The notes: generated by a model not told the origin, from the sequence alone. DNA of 64,000 bases from Magicicada septendecula (GCA_034769895.1 CM068373.1:25134120-25198119), one strand, 5' to 3'; positions 12,401 through 24,924 are shown, numbered from the stretch's first letter. Numbers and translations are program-made.

Positions 12401-13420
12401 AAATAAATAAAATTTCGCGTCGCTGACGGACATAGCGTACCGCTGCAATTGAAAACTGATTGAAGAGTAAATTTGGCTCTCCTGGGCTCGTATTTATATT
12501 CACCAAAAAAAACACACCTGTCGCTACAGAATTCTGCGGGTCAGAAGCTCATATTCGCACTTGTTCGCCAATTGCAATGTATAATGCGGATTTGAAGGTT
12601 ATCTAACATTGTCTAATTTAATTATACACATTATACGTAATCATCATAATGATCGCATCGTTATTGTAATTACTATGCTTTAAAAATCGCACGGAATTCG
12701 CACTGAACGTCATAATTACATAGAATTTGCACTGCACACGTGTCTGATTTTTATGCATTTTTAGAAGTCTTTACACTCTTTCTAATATTTATGGTTCGTT
12801 TATAATTAAATAAAACTTTAATTTAGCATCTATTTGGGGTGAGATTGCAAACTTTCAGGCTTTAACAGGCTTCACGCACACACACTATTTACTTGCGTAC
12901 ACGCTCTCAGCGGGAATCGCGTGATGTTCCTGTTGATTCATGTTTATAAGCCAGCTTCCAATTTCACACCTGCTGGTCTACTACGTATTACTAAAATTAA
13001 TTTAAATGTTTATTTTATTTCATAAATGCTCATTACAGCATATGCTTGTATTGTCGCAATATATTTGAGAAATAAAAGACGAAAACGTTTAAAACAGATG
13101 AGAATATTAAAAACATCACAACTGCAGAAGTTAAATCCTTCAAATGTCTGAAATCATTTAATATAAACTCATACTTATGCGATGTAAACAAAATAACACA
13201 ACGTAGAAAAACATTCTTTTTGAGAAGCACCATTATTGTTTGTGCGAGTGAGTACAATATTGCTAAAGTAAGGGAACACGATGCTCATACATAATTCATG
13301 TCAATGTTGTACCACTGTCAACAACGATTCCGTTTCTTTTCCTTTTCTTGTATTTTTAATAAAACTGAAGTCTACCAAGAATTACATTCAACGAGAATTT
13401 AATAACATCTTTGTACTCTG
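9401..13420. other. Long unassigned region with small tandem motifs
   Basis: No protein-coding or RNA gene could be supported over ~4 kb. Small structures seen: a duplicated segment TTTTTATATTACCCTCATGG at about 10122 and 10198; tandem 8-mers of TAAGTGSC at about 10297-10332; a short TA run near 10651. From about 11890 to 12280 base composition becomes GC-richer; a minus-strand splice-donor-like G|GTAAG (plus CTTACC near 11901) and an ATGGCGACC on the plus strand at about 11985 (24 codons only) lie there, but neither proves an exon. Confidence 0.4.
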
Positions 13421-13422
13421 AT

Positions 13423-13473
13423 GTTTGTGTGTGTGTGTGTGTGTGCGTGTGTGTGTGTGTGTGTGTTCGCGTG
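13423..13473. repeat. (GT)n microsatellite
   Basis: Interrupted GT tract with a GCG and a TCGCG break. Confidence 0.95.
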
Positions 13474-13734
13474 CGTTTTTGTAGTTGTGAGTGTGTAACG
13501 ACCTTCAGATGAGATATATTACTTAGTATACTAAGGATTCTATGTGTTTAGTGCAGTAAGTGGTATGTTATTTATATGTATAATGCGTCAAATATCTTGC
13601 CTAGCGTGCGGTCTTCTTTGAGAGTAGCTTGCAATTTCAAGACAGTTGGATTCCTGTTGTTTTTATATAATACTGTAATAAGAAATTCTTTTTAGCCTGT
13701 TCTCGCCAAATGATAAATAATTATATTATAACTG

Positions 13735-14290
13735 TGTTTCCAGATCTTACTCCAAGGCTGCTTCGGATACTACAAGTACTTCTCAGATTTACATGACCAG
13801 GTTACTGGCCTGTTGCACAACCCCTGTTATAAATAAATTTAGGAATATTTGTGGCACGATTGATAGAAATCTTAGAAATAAACAAGACACAGTACAAGGA
13901 TTAAATTTTATAAGAAAATTGCAATATACCCACGTTAATTTATGCGAGTAAAGCGTGGGTCATGACGAAAGAGGAAAGAGGCAAGTTTCAGAGTATTGAA
14001 ATGGAGTTTCTTCGAAATACTTTAAATTATACATTGCAAGATATAATAAGGAGTAAAGATATCAGAACAGAAATCGAAGTAAACGACATAAATGAAGTTA
14101 CTTCAATTTTTAAGAACACAATAGTGGGGTCATCTGCAAAGAATTACAGAGGATCGATTGGTGGAAGCGGCACTGAACTATAAAGCCATTGGTAAAAGAG
14201 ACGTGGGTCTTCCGAGGATGAGATGGGTGCCGGAACAAGCATATATAACCTAATTCTTGAAAAGGAAAAGAAGAATAAGAAGAAAACTAT
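13735..14290 (+). pseudogene. LINE 3' tail, family B, copy 1
   Basis: The plus-strand frame at 13962-14183 contains EMEFLRNTLNYTLQDI and IRTEIEVNDINE, and a following frame ends RWVPEQ. The same sequence occurs at 25640-26460, 39645-40060 (plus) and 20095-20570, 57052-57170 (minus). Members keep a C-terminal block PRMRWVPEQ followed by a conserved 3' UTR (TATATAACCTAATTCTTGAA). Frameshifts are present. The first ~85 bp (TTACTCCAAGGCTGCTTCGG onward) are also found near 57170, so a second repeat family may abut here. Confidence 0.8.
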
Positions 14291-14294
14291 GTTT

Positions 14295-14850
14295 CTCTCA
14301 AATGTCTAGCTGAGTATTCACGGTTTATAGTAAATATTTTATGATATTAAATATTTGATAGTAAATAGTGAATTTGAGAAAGAAAACAACCCAGTCCATA
14401 TGTTTAGTACATGACAGTCCGGCGATGACGTGAGATCGTTCTGCACTAACAAAATCAGATAGACAGAGCCAGGTTGGATCAACCACTTTATTCTTGCTAG
14501 GAAAATTATTTCCCTATTTGAAGCTACATCCTTTGGTGATTTCCAGATGATCTGGATTAAAATAAATTTAGCGGACTTCCCTTCTGCTATAAAATATCTG
14601 AGACTCAATGCTGCAAACAGGATGCAGATGGGTACACATTTGTTAAATCGGATCTGCAAAGACAAAGACTCTGGATTTCAAATATCTATCTACACTTAAG
14701 ACGAAGGTGATGGCTTTTCGTGGAACTGATCCCGTACGGGCAAAAATTGTTATAGTTGGTACTGTCCTGGAATAAGTTAGCAATTTTGAATAACTGGGCT
14801 AAAGTGTTTCTTATAATGCAAGCAACAACTTTGTGAATAAGTTGCATAAG
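14295..14850. other. Unassigned DNA
   Basis: A 108-aa minus-strand frame (14339-14665) has no recognisable motif. Nothing else supported. Confidence 0.45.
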
Positions 14851-14854
14851 TTCA

Positions 14855-15240
14855 TCCTTATATGCGGGACCATTACGCGAACCTTCAAGTCAGCAAGGAA
14901 AGGAACAAGCCTAAAATTCTACAAGGTGATGGCCCTTCCCTCACTTTATTATGGGTTTGAGAACTGGAAGTTCAGTCGCATCCAAGCGGCTGAAATGAGA
15001 TTTCTCAGTCACGTGGCAGGGTATACTCTCCATGATCATAGAAGAAACACAGATATTCGGTAGGAACTGAATATTATGAATATACTGGACAGGATTGCCC
15101 AGTATCGGCTGAATTGGTGGGGATATATTTGCTGAATGGATGACTGCCGCATCCCCAAACAATTATGGAACTATATACTAAGGGATGGAGAGGTGTGGGA
15201 CGTCCTAGGAAGCCCTGGTGTGGCCAGCTCTAATCTTTGC
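14855..15240 (+). pseudogene. LINE 3' tail, family A, copy 2
   Basis: Encodes KFYKVMALPSLYYGFENW and IQAAEMRFLSHVAGYTLHDH, matching the minus-strand copy at 7835-8200. An in-frame stop after NTDIR interrupts the frame. Similarity continues past the ORF through the AGGAAGCCCTGG block and ends at about 15240. Confidence 0.85.
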
Positions 15241-15819
15241 TATAAGGTAAAACATTTATGTTTTTACCTATAAAAAACTTTCTGTTCCGAGTCTTTAGTG
15301 AAGTAATTATATTTAGTTATTGTGAAGCATTGAGAGCTCAGAAATGTGTTCTGGTGTACACGCCTGTACTCGTATTTGCTGTTCTTAGCTTTCATGAAGT
15401 TCGCTTTTAATTTAAGCACTGTTGCCGCACATTTTTTTTCTTATATTTACAGCTGATTATTTTACCGGTATTGATTCTTCCTTACTTGTTACACGCTCTT
15501 CTACTTCAGCAATGTTTTTGACGTTACTTCTTTGCCGTTTTTAACGTCAGTATATTTAGTGTCCTTGATTCTTGTTCTGGAAACATTTTAGTTACTTGAT
15601 TATTCAGTTCATCTTGCATTGAACCCGGTTTTGTAGCGGTGTTTTGAATCTCTTTTGCTCTTGTACAAACAATTTTATTGTTCTTACCAGTAGGTATTTT
15701 CAGAATATTTTTCGCATTTTATTGTTTAAGATTATTTAATATAATTTATATGCATACTGTTTTTTTTACTGTATACTGTTTGCTGTGAACACTTGAATTT
15801 CCATGTCTGATATCTGTCT
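15241..15819. other. Unassigned AT-rich DNA
   Basis: No feature supported. Confidence 0.5.
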
Positions 15820-15945
15820 ACCGGCGTCTGCCTTGGGTTATCACCTTACTGGGAAGAGAGATGTCGGTAGACGGAGGAGGAAATGGGTTCCGGAACAGGT
15901 CTAAGGCCTAGTCCTTGGAATGGTGATGATGATGATGATGATTAT
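15820..15945 (+). pseudogene. LINE family C terminal fragment with (GAT)n end
   Basis: Encodes a LGYHLTGKRDVG-like end and then KWVPEQV, matching the minus-strand copy at 23330-23720. It finishes in GATGATGATGATGATGAT, a typical simple-repeat LINE 3' terminus. Confidence 0.7.
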
Positions 15946-17200
15946 GACTGTTTTGTTTACTAAACACATCATTACCTCGGCCAATTGCTAAATTGAAAGA
16001 TGAATATTTGTTATTCTCTAAACAAACTTCCCAAAAATGATATCAAAAGTTTACATCATGGAGTACCTCTTCGATTTCTATTGTTATTTCATTCGCAACA
16101 TGCCCAGTGAGATTTGAGGTGACATATATAAGCATTGGATCTGTGTTTGTATTTTGGCCTTAATTGCTACCATTCCTACTACTCGCCCTTCTAACCCCTC
16201 CACTAGAGTTTTGTAGTCTTACTCTCTGTTCACGTATTCTGTTTCATACAAAGTATTTCACACTAACTTAAATGTTATTAACAATAGTGTATTACGAGTA
16301 TTTGTATTGTTATCTGTTTACTTTAAAATATATTGCTTTTTTATTGACAATTTGTAATTTACAATCTACATTTGTTACATAGTAATACCATGCTTTATTT
16401 CAATTACATGAAAAAGTTCGTTTTTCAGGGAAATATTCAATGATTTTTTTATAAAAGAGTTTTTTTAGGAGCTAGTAATTCTGCGGAATCTCTTCATGAC
16501 GGGACCGTTTTTGTGTAGCTGATCTGTCAGCTCAATTTTTTTTTCTACAATATGACAGCTTTATTTTGTGGCAATCCTCAGTATTTCATCCTTTATGAAA
16601 GATATTTTTAGGTCAGTGTGTAGTGTTTGATTGCTGAACTATGGGGCATCCATAGATGGGTCCCCATTATTATGAGGCATCTATTACAACTCACAGCACT
16701 GACTGAAATCTTCAGATGATTTTTAATCTTGTGGGTTTATCGCATCCACGTAGCTGGAGTTCGTAGATTTGAGCACTGTTTTGTAAAGTAGTGGTCTGTT
16801 ATTTAATGAAAGCTTAGACTTTACCCAAGTAACTAGGCCACCTGCCTGAACTAGAGATTTAACTGTCTGCGTTTGGTTTGGACATGCTTCTGCCAGGTGC
16901 GTAGCTGATCAATATGAAGTCTAAAATACTAAGTTTCAGTCTTCACTGGTGCTAAATGTATTCCTGTAATTATGTCTAAACCATTGTGTTTGTCGAAATT
17001 GTTGATCTTAACTAGTCTGCGTGTATAACCCAACTACTGTCTTATTTTTGTAGGAGAAGGCGAGCGATTCCGTAAGTTTATTTCTGTTTCTTGATCTGTA
17101 ATATTCAAAATTACTATTTCTACTGGTTTGTTTTACCAAATAATGTTCAAGCTAGAAAAGTTTTAAAAATTAATTTACACTTTTATTTAGATAAAATAAT
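15946..17200. other. Unassigned DNA
   Basis: Mixed AT-rich sequence. No ORF, repeat boundary or RNA gene could be supported. Confidence 0.5.
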
Positions 17201-17204
17201 CTAA

Positions 17205-17785
17205 TCACAAAGGTCACAAAGGTTTTCTAAAATATATAAAAACACTTGGTACGTTTCACAGATTTTATTTCACACCTATATATGGTTGTGTAATTTGTTG
17301 ACTATTGTTTGCATGAATGGAGTACGATATTTGGTTTGTTTTTCTTACAGTTTCTGTTAAAGGAAATTTCTGACACCACGTTTAATTTAGCATTTTACAT
17401 TATAAAGTTCCCAGTAATAGTTACATAAGTTACATTAAACAAAGCTGATTACATCTCATTTGGAAAATAAGTTTGTCCCTGCGTTAGTTTTGCTTCATAA
17501 AATTATTTTCTCTTCTCTGCTCTTAAGTTGAAATTAAAGTCCTCTGTCTTTCTCAGAAAGCATTGTAAATGAAAACGGTATACTTATTGTCACAAAGGTT
17601 TTGTAAAATATATAAAAACATTTGGTACGTTTCACAGATTTTATTTAACTCTGACAGCTGTTTCGACCTCTTTGACAATGTCTCTTTGACAAAGACTTAA
17701 GATGTCGAAACAGCTGTCAGAATTAAATAAAATCTGTGAAAGGTACCAAGTGTTTTTATATATTTTACAAAACCTTTGTATTAAT
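17205..17785. repeat. Three-copy foldback repeat
   Basis: A ~60-bp unit (AAAGGTTTTSTAAAATATAT, then TTGGTACGTTTCACAGATTT) occurs at 17210-17270 and 17590-17648 in one orientation and at 17724-17785 inverted. The inner inverted pair is separated by a 75-bp centre that holds a hammerhead-like core. Confidence 0.8.
17683..17721 (+). ncRNA. Hammerhead-like core with a U3-A8 pair
   Basis: Order of elements: TCT (stem I 5'), TTGACAA in place of CTGANGA, a small stem II closed by GAC/GTC, GAAAC, a palindromic AGCTGT stem III, triplet GTC, and AGA (stem I 3'). C3 and G8 of the canonical core are replaced by T and A, which would keep a Watson-Crick pair. Stems I and II are only 3 bp, so activity is uncertain. 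The opposite arm has further changes. Confidence 0.4.
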
Positions 17786-17789
17786 ACGT

Positions 17790-20090
17790 TTCACCAAGTC
17801 ATCAATTAATACTTATTGTCACTGTAAATATGCACGGTGCAGATGTTGACCTACATTTTTTTTTATGGCTACACAGCTTTTTTAAGTAAACTCTTAGAAG
17901 CAATATTATAATAAAGGCTTTTGCTTATGTTAGTTACGTCCAGCATGCTTTATGACTTTAGAATTAATTTAACTCAGCACATCAGTGAAAATGTAAATAA
18001 TGTAATCTATACTACCTTTGAATTACTCCTACGGCTTTCACAGAGAGAAAGAGAGCCGACAGACTGCCAGACAGTGAGGGAGATAGAATTGTGGGCTAGA
18101 GAGGCGGAGGGAGAGGTAAACAAGGTAAACAGGTTAAAGAAAGACCGAGAGAGAGAGAGAAAGTGAGCGAGGGATGAAGATCATATTGTCTTTCATTAGA
18201 ATAGAAACCTTTGAAACAATGTTCATCCTCATATCATGAAATCACCTGAAATATGGCAAATTTATTACCTTCAAGTTTGAGAGATGTTTTTCCTATTTTT
18301 CTTGTTTAAGAAATGTTGTAGTTTTAATCTGTTAGACTAAATTGTTTTTTAAGTGACATCAACATACCACAAAATACAAGAGTACATTGCGATGAGTTTA
18401 AATTTACTATTGATTTCATTCCTGTGTCACCTTCAGGTATGAAGTTTTCCACTACTCCTCGATCTGATGTCTAATACGTTGTTGGGTCTGAGTGGATTCT
18501 GACACCTTATAGTGCACAAGTTATAATACGATGTAGCTCAAAACCTTGACTGATTGGTGTATATTCGATTCCCTTCTCCATGGCTTCGTGGCCCCCCTTC
18601 AGGTTTTGGTAGTATTACAGCCGTCTGAATCATCCAGATTCACGCCTGCCATATTTCAAAGATAAGTCGTTCCATCCTTTCTATTCTACCATAACTTGGT
18701 ACTGCTGCCCTCCACCACGAATTTTTATCGACCTTCCGGTCTAGATTTGTTCTGTTATGCGAAAACAGTGTCACTTCGTGTAGTATGTGGCGCTTCACCA
18801 CGCAGTACGGTCTGTAGAAGATATGCTTCTTGGCTGGGTGGAAGCTAAGGGCTCCATTGGGGCGCCATCACTTCCTCCAACCATGGCTCTTGTGAAGACC
18901 AGTACCCGGTCAACCCGCAGCAAATGTGCTACCTCCCCAAGTTCTCTCAACCCCAATTTAGATTGGTTATTGACATAATATGTTTTAAAATAATACAATT
19001 GCGATAAAATGGTAAAACGATAGTGGGGAAACTGTATATCATTTGGGAACTTTAAGACAAAAAACGTCGGAACAGTTACATGAAAACTGAAGTTCAAAAG
19101 CAATTCTCATTTAAATTTATATTTAAAAAAAACATAATTTACAGTTGTACAAAAATAAATTAAAAGTTACTTGACTTTACTGAAACATAATAAATTGTTA
19201 AGAATACAAATATTTTAATATTTGTTATTGATTCTGAGTAACAAAGTAGCAGCAGTTATGCAGCAAAATTAGCGAAACTTTGAATACTAAATTATAATAA
19301 AAATTTAACATTCATTGATTTACGGACATTACAAAATTAATAATAATAACATTAACAACGTTTGCAGCAAAACTAATTGATAGTAATATAATTAATTATA
19401 TGATTGTTATTGTACAATATTACTTATATTTTCAACTAGGAATGTGCTGTGAGTATAAACTTTTAACACTCGCATCATTTCAAGCAAAATATATTTTACA
19501 GTGGCACATGCAGCTGGCACAGCTATCCATTGTTAGCTTTGAGATGTGGTGTATGTACATAGCCTTAGGGGAATTCCACAGTGCACTAGCAAACTACACC
19601 CAACAGCATCAATAGCAAACCAGCGGGATAGCTAATCCAAACACACTAACGGGTAAACTACACAAGGTCAATCTCACAAATATCCTGATCTCTCATAGTT
19701 TTCCTAAACTAATAAACGTCACTAACAGAGTTGACTGTTTTAAAAAAACGATTCACCAATAAAAGTGAATTAAGTTTTCAAATGAAATTCCTGTTGTATT
19801 AAAGATTGGAAAAAAGAAGATATTGTTGAAAGTATGAGTCCAGCGCATACGCAAGCATTTCGTGGTCATAAATATATGTTTTATTTTAATATACGCGTTT
19901 GGGGTGATGGAAATATAAACTTATAGTAAAAATTGTCCCTCTGAAGCATTTATTAAAAAATATCGATAGATAAATACATTGTACAATAGATTTTAAACGT
20001 TTTGTTTAACCGAGTCAAATTGAATATTAATATTTACCAACCCGCACAAAAGTTTTATAAAGTCAGCAAAAAATAAAAAAAATATTCTTC
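17790..20090. other. Unassigned region including a GA-rich stretch and a GC-richer block
   Basis: 18040-18165 is purine-rich (GAGAGA-type) and its 81-aa frame is low-complexity. 18560-18970 is GC-richer and open on both strands for 60-100 codons (minus frame contains LGLRELGEVAHLLRVDRVL), but I do not recognise it; it may be a diverged repeat. 19100-20090 is AT-rich without support for features. Confidence 0.4.
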
Positions 20091-20094
20091 TTCT

Positions 20095-20570
20095 CTTCAA
20101 GGATTAGGTGATATAAACCACTTCTGTTTATAGTCCTTTATAGTTCTTCTTTATAGTTCAGTGGCGCTTTCGGCAATCGATCCTCTGTCATCTTTCGCAG
20201 ATGATCCCAATATTGTCAGTAAATTCTTCAGTAAATTCCCAATAGCCTATTCAGTAAATTGAAATAATTTCATTTATATCCTTTACTTCGTGGTCTGCTC
20301 TGATATCCTAATTCCTGTTCCATCTTGCAATGTATAAATTAAAGTATATTGAAGAAACTGCATTTCAGCATCTCTTTGTAAATCATCCTCATTTTTTGAA
20401 TAAGAACTATGTCATCCGCATATAGCAGAAAACCCATACACATTGATTTGTTAAGCTGTATTCCCGAAGTCACACTGGATTTCCATGCGCTCAACATGTC
20501 GTTAATGTAAGAAAATATTATATCACTACATCCAAGCAAAAACAGACGGGATGCATTCGGACTCATGACA
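20095..20570 (-). pseudogene. LINE family B fragment with a YADD motif
   Basis: The minus-strand frame at 20339-20566 reads INDMLSAWKSSVTSGIQLNK and then GFLLYADDIVLIQ, the RT palm motif C (YADD) that binds catalytic metal. Downstream, the LINE 3' end resumes (family-specific sequence near 20095-20335), but the region between motif C and the tail is largely deleted. The YADD block corresponds to the plus-strand copy at 25640-26460, where the second aspartate is changed. Confidence 0.8.
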
Positions 20571-20767
20571 ATAACATGTATAACAGACCCTAACAGTAAA
20601 AATTTGAAATGTTACAAGTACAAAATATAATCCTCTTAGCATCTCGTATCCTATAGATATAGTCGGATGATAGTTTACGTTCACAAACAGTGGAGTTATT
20701 GAGTCAAATGGTATCGCAACTTCTGTTACAGTTTTTACAAATACCATAAATAATAACTGAAAACATA

Positions 20768-21233
20768 TGTTACGACGGGCTCCTTGATCATCGTACGGTA
20801 CCGTGGAAAAGAAAACAAAAAACACTAATGTAATCACTAATAACCAGCTATAACTGTCACAATTAATCATTTGTAAACAACAAGATAGTCTCTTGCGACA
20901 ATTCAAGTAAAAATTGTTCACACGCAACAATAATGTCAGCTATAAAGAATTCCGCACACATCAAAACTTCCCTACAATAGTTCTACAAACACTTGATCCC
21001 CGCTAAAGAAATCGCTCAACACCTCTGAACTGACAAATCGGCTGCTACGGCTTTTTATAGGCAGCGCACGATTTCTAGAAATTTTCCATCTTCACATCAC
21101 GGCACTGAATGCGTATCTCAGGTGTTCTTGGATACACTGAAACCTACTTGTGAGCGGCCTTGACTGAGGCAACACCTGCAACACTTGGAGGGGTGGAGAA
21201 TGTTGTAGGCCGGTTGGCAGTATTCTCGTTACA
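20768..21233 (-). mobile_element. Solo LTR, Gypsy type
   Basis: On the minus strand it begins TGTAACGAGAATAC and ends GTCGTAACA after the family block GGTTATTAGTGATT. A TATA-like element lies in the middle (minus-strand reading of TTTTTATAGG near 21051). About 466 bp. No gag or pol sequence adjoins either end. No clear 4-bp target duplication: CATA on the left, ATAT on the right. Confidence 0.75.
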
Positions 21234-21239
21234 ATATTT

Positions 21240-22009
21240 ACTTACACAAAAACATATTCACATTTTAATAAGTGTTTAAAGAATTTTACTTATTTTTCTT
21301 TTGTAAATTGTTGCTTGTATGGAACTAACTCCAAGTGTACATACTGTTTCTAGTCACGTTTCTTTCTGTGATGACTAAATTCAGTAATCGAATGGTGTGT
21401 GTGGTGCTTTTCTGTTATCGTGCGTAGCAATATTTATTAATATATTTATAGATTTTAATTCAGAATGCTGTTTTACTATGTACAGAATAATTTTATTTAT
21501 ATTCTGGAAGAAAAAGAATATTTTTATACATTATATCAGAAATCCATTTGTTAAAATACACATAAATATTTACACTTACAAATACAGGCTCTATGTAACT
21601 GAATTTGTGCAATTTATAAAAATTTATAATTTACAGATTTTATGAAATTTAAGGAATTCATACAAATTTTTAATTTATAGATTTTATAGAATTTATGGAA
21701 TTAATACTTATTTCCAAAAATTTCTTGCTGTACTACAATTTAAAAAATAATAGAAATAGTTTACATATTTTGAGTTTATAATTTATAAAGTTCTTCCTAA
21801 TGTCAACATATTTTTACAATTTCAGATGCAAATTTTAATTATTAAATTAATAACTAGATTAATATTTTCACATTCAAGTAGGCCCTATTAATTTTTTTCT
21901 GTTCACTATCATAAAAAAAAAAACAGTATGGCGTGTTATTACGTAAAGTGAATTTTCCAGACAATTTGCCTAATTCAAATATTGTGGCCTGTGTTAAGCC
22001 ACCAGTGTT
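21240..22009. other. Very AT-rich DNA
   Basis: Contains repetitive variants of AATTTATAAAATTTATAG-like sequence near 21610-21700. No gene supported. Confidence 0.45.
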
Positions 22010-22012
22010 TAA

Positions 22013-22794
22013 GGGCTTTATTACACTAGGCAACTAATTGCATGCAACCGATTGCAAGGCTATGTGAAACAAGTTCCATTGTAGTAAAAATAGGCTGCAA
22101 CTGGTCAGCAATCCGTTGCAGAGTATAAGCCTGTCTATACTATTATTTAAAAAGGCAAATTTTGTTTGTATCGTTGTCTGGGTTAACCTCAGAAATTACT
22201 GATCCGAGTTAAAAAAATTCTTTTACTACCGTGTTCTTTGAAGTTTGAGAATGGTTTTAGACGTAAATTTGAACCAATAACTTTAATAGTTTTCAAGAAC
22301 ACCGATTTACAACGGTCCCATATCATGAAATTTTTGTTCATTTGCATGTAGTGAAATTTTTGGCATGCGGTAAATTTTCGTTGTATAAAAGATAGCTATA
22401 TGGTGTCATTGAATAAAATTTATAAAATATTTTTGTTTTATTTTCGTTTTTGTTTTAATAAAATCCCCTCGTTTTTGATTTTGAGATATTGGCGGTTTTG
22501 TAAAAATTGTAAATGTTGTGTCGGTACCATGGCATGGCATTTCTTCGTTGTCTACAGAATGCGCGAGCAGGCGATTTGCATGCAATCGGCGTATAATGTA
22601 ATAGGCTATATTTGAATCAATGCCACACAACAAAACTAAAAGTTTCACGAGCATTTTCAACGCTTGAAACTGTCTTTGTAATTGATTGCAGACCGTGAAA
22701 TCAATTACAGTAAGTATAATATACGTTTAAAAAAATGCCCACAACTTTTTTGCAATCAGTTGTGTGGAATCAATTGTGTATTGTAATAAAGGGC
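22013..22794. mobile_element. Non-autonomous PIF/Harbinger-like element with TAA target duplication
   Basis: The left end GGGCTTTATTACAC and the right end, read inverted as GCCCTTTATTACAA, form short terminal inverted repeats. TAA flanks the element on both sides (22010-22012 and 22795-22797), the 3-bp target site usual for PIF/Harbinger. The inner termini share ATTGCA/TTGCAAT-rich sequence in inverted orientation. No transposase ORF. About 200 bp of a Helitron-like 5' end lie inside, so it was also a target for insertion. The superfamily call rests on the TSD and GGGC ends. Confidence 0.65.
22134..22330 (+). mobile_element. Helitron-like 5'-end fragment
   Basis: TCTATACTATTATTTAAA followed by a GTTTGT-rich stretch and an AAATTACTGATCCGAGTT block is the usual start of a widespread insect repeat that I associate with Helitrons (5' TC, 3' CTAG). 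No 3' end is recognisable here. Confidence 0.45.
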
Positions 22795-22799
22795 TAAAC

Positions 22800-23325
22800 A
22801 AGCATAGTTAAGACTACTTAGTGAGAAGTAATTTTTCTGAATGTAAAGTCAGCGATTGCAAAACTGTGATAATTGATCAAGTAGAAAGAAGTGTGTAAGT
22901 TTAAGTCATTTTGACATACAAAACAATATGTACAAAAGTTTAGATACAGAGCGTTATATATCTGAAAAAACTCCAAACGGAAAATGTAACGGAAAATGCA
23001 ATGAAAAGCGGTAGCACTAAATGAGGCAGTAACATAGTTTACACTGAACTTCACAGACTATCAACTTTCAATAAGTGCTGATGGCTGAAGGTCTGGAAGA
23101 AGGCAGTTTAGAACGACCTAGTTAGCTAATGTGTCAATGAACAGGAAGCAAAGAAGAAAAGAAATAGACTAACTATTTAGGAGTAAACTTAGTGGGCTCA
23201 AAGTAATGAAAGTAGAAACAGAATTTAGTGGTCACGTAAGACAGGTAGAACGGACGCTGGCTCGTTGCTATAGTATTGAATAGACTCCTTGCGGAAAGTA
23301 CAAATAGACATTTTTTTAAAAGCTA
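22800..23325. other. Unassigned DNA
   Basis: No feature supported. Confidence 0.5.
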
Positions 23326-23329
23326 CTCA

Positions 23330-23720
23330 TCATCATCATAATAATCATCATCACCAATCCAAGGACTAGGTCTTAGACCCGTTCTGGAATCTATTTCCTC
23401 CTTGGTCTATCGACATTGCTCTTTCCAGTAGGGTGATAACCCAATGCAGCCACAGGTTGACGGATATCAGGCAAGCGACTGAACTGTTCACACCATCTCC
23501 TTCTGTGGTCTTCAGTCTTCTGGTGTAATGATACAAGGTTTAAATCACCTCTGATATCCTCGTTTCGTCTCCGATCCAAGAGGGAACAACATTGCCTCCG
23601 TCTTAGAAATTTCATTTCGGCTGCCTGAATTCCCTTTTACCAAGACTCCATGTCTCACTAGTATACAGGAATGTGGGAACAGCCACAGTTTATAAAATTT
23701 CATTCGGGTATCATTATGTG
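23330..23720 (-). pseudogene. LINE 3' tail, family C
   Basis: The minus-strand frame reads MKFLRRRQCCSLLDRRRNED then the tail GYHPTGKSNVDRPRRK; a GIQAAE-like stretch precedes it. This is the same post-RT region as families A and B but clearly diverged. The 3' end passes into an imperfect ATC/ATG triplet repeat at 23325-23350, mirroring the (GAT)n end at 15930. Confidence 0.8.
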
Positions 23721-23724
23721 TTTT

Positions 23725-24330
23725 ATTTTTTAGGTACCAATGTATCGTTCACAGATGCGTCTAAATTTTGTTAGGTTAGTATCTCATTCAATATCAGTTC
23801 CGTATGAGGTATTACAACCCAGGTAATTAAAACGACTAAACTGAACCAGACTAAAGGATGCTTGTTTTTTAAAGGACAATACAATTGTAAATCTATGAGG
23901 ATATGAAATTTGTTGTATTTCATAATGGTATGAAAATACGTTGACTGTAATGAAAGTGTGTTTGTTATAGGTTCAACTGAAACATCTTGACGCAGAGTGT
24001 CGGAAACCTATACAATTTTAAAACTATGAGTATTCAAACGGATGTAAGCCTATAAGGAGACATACAGAGAAAGTGCGGGCATTAAATGGCACGGATATGT
24101 TTTCAGAATAGACAACAGCCGACATCAAAATATTTCCATCGATTGGCAACTTTAAGAAAACAAAAGAAAAGGAAGGCAGATACTAGGCTGGAACTATGTA
24201 AATGAAAATACATTAACACAGTTCAGCCTGCCTTTTAAGTGGGGGGAAAGAACAATGAAAAACGAAAGGATGACCATGGATCTAAAGAGGGAAGGAATAC
24301 TTAGAAAATCGTGCTTGAGATATCATGCGG
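23725..24330. other. Unassigned DNA
   Basis: No feature supported; a purine-rich part leads into the GA microsatellite. Confidence 0.5.
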
Positions 24331-24339
24331 GAAGAGAGA

Positions 24340-24396
<57 letters not shown>

Positions 24397-24410
24397 AGGG
24401 AGAGAGAAGT
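24331..24410. repeat. (GA)n microsatellite
   Basis: GA tract with a few GGGA interruptions. Confidence 0.95.
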
Positions 24411-24468
24411 ATGATATATATCGTGATTCCATTATATAAATATACATGTTTCATTTTAGTGACTTGGT

Positions 24469-24924
24469 GGTAGTAGTAGTAGTAGCAGGCCCGGCTCCAG
24501 GCAGGGGTGAACCGTGCCACCGCCCAGGGCGGCAGATTCCGGGATGTTAAGTTTTAAAATTGAGGAAAAAAATAAACTTATTCACTTAATTTCATGACAA
24601 TATGTAAGATCAGTAAGAATTACTTGATGTGTAAATTCAGAGGAGTTTAAGGAAGAGTCGAAAAATCGTGAACGAGAGAACGTAAACCTTGTATTCCTTG
24701 TATTGTCTCTACAATTTTTATTGTAGCCGTTCACCATATCGTAAACGTGAAAAAGTTCTAGTTATTTGATAAACACAACAATGCAAACATTCCTAGTCGT
24801 CATTTGACACGGCATTCACCGTATCTTTAGAGTAGGTCTAGTCTCCGTGAATGTGTTCAGAGTGAAAGTAGGAGGCGGGACTCATATATACAGCACGGGG
24901 CGGCAGAAGCACTGGGGCCGGCCC

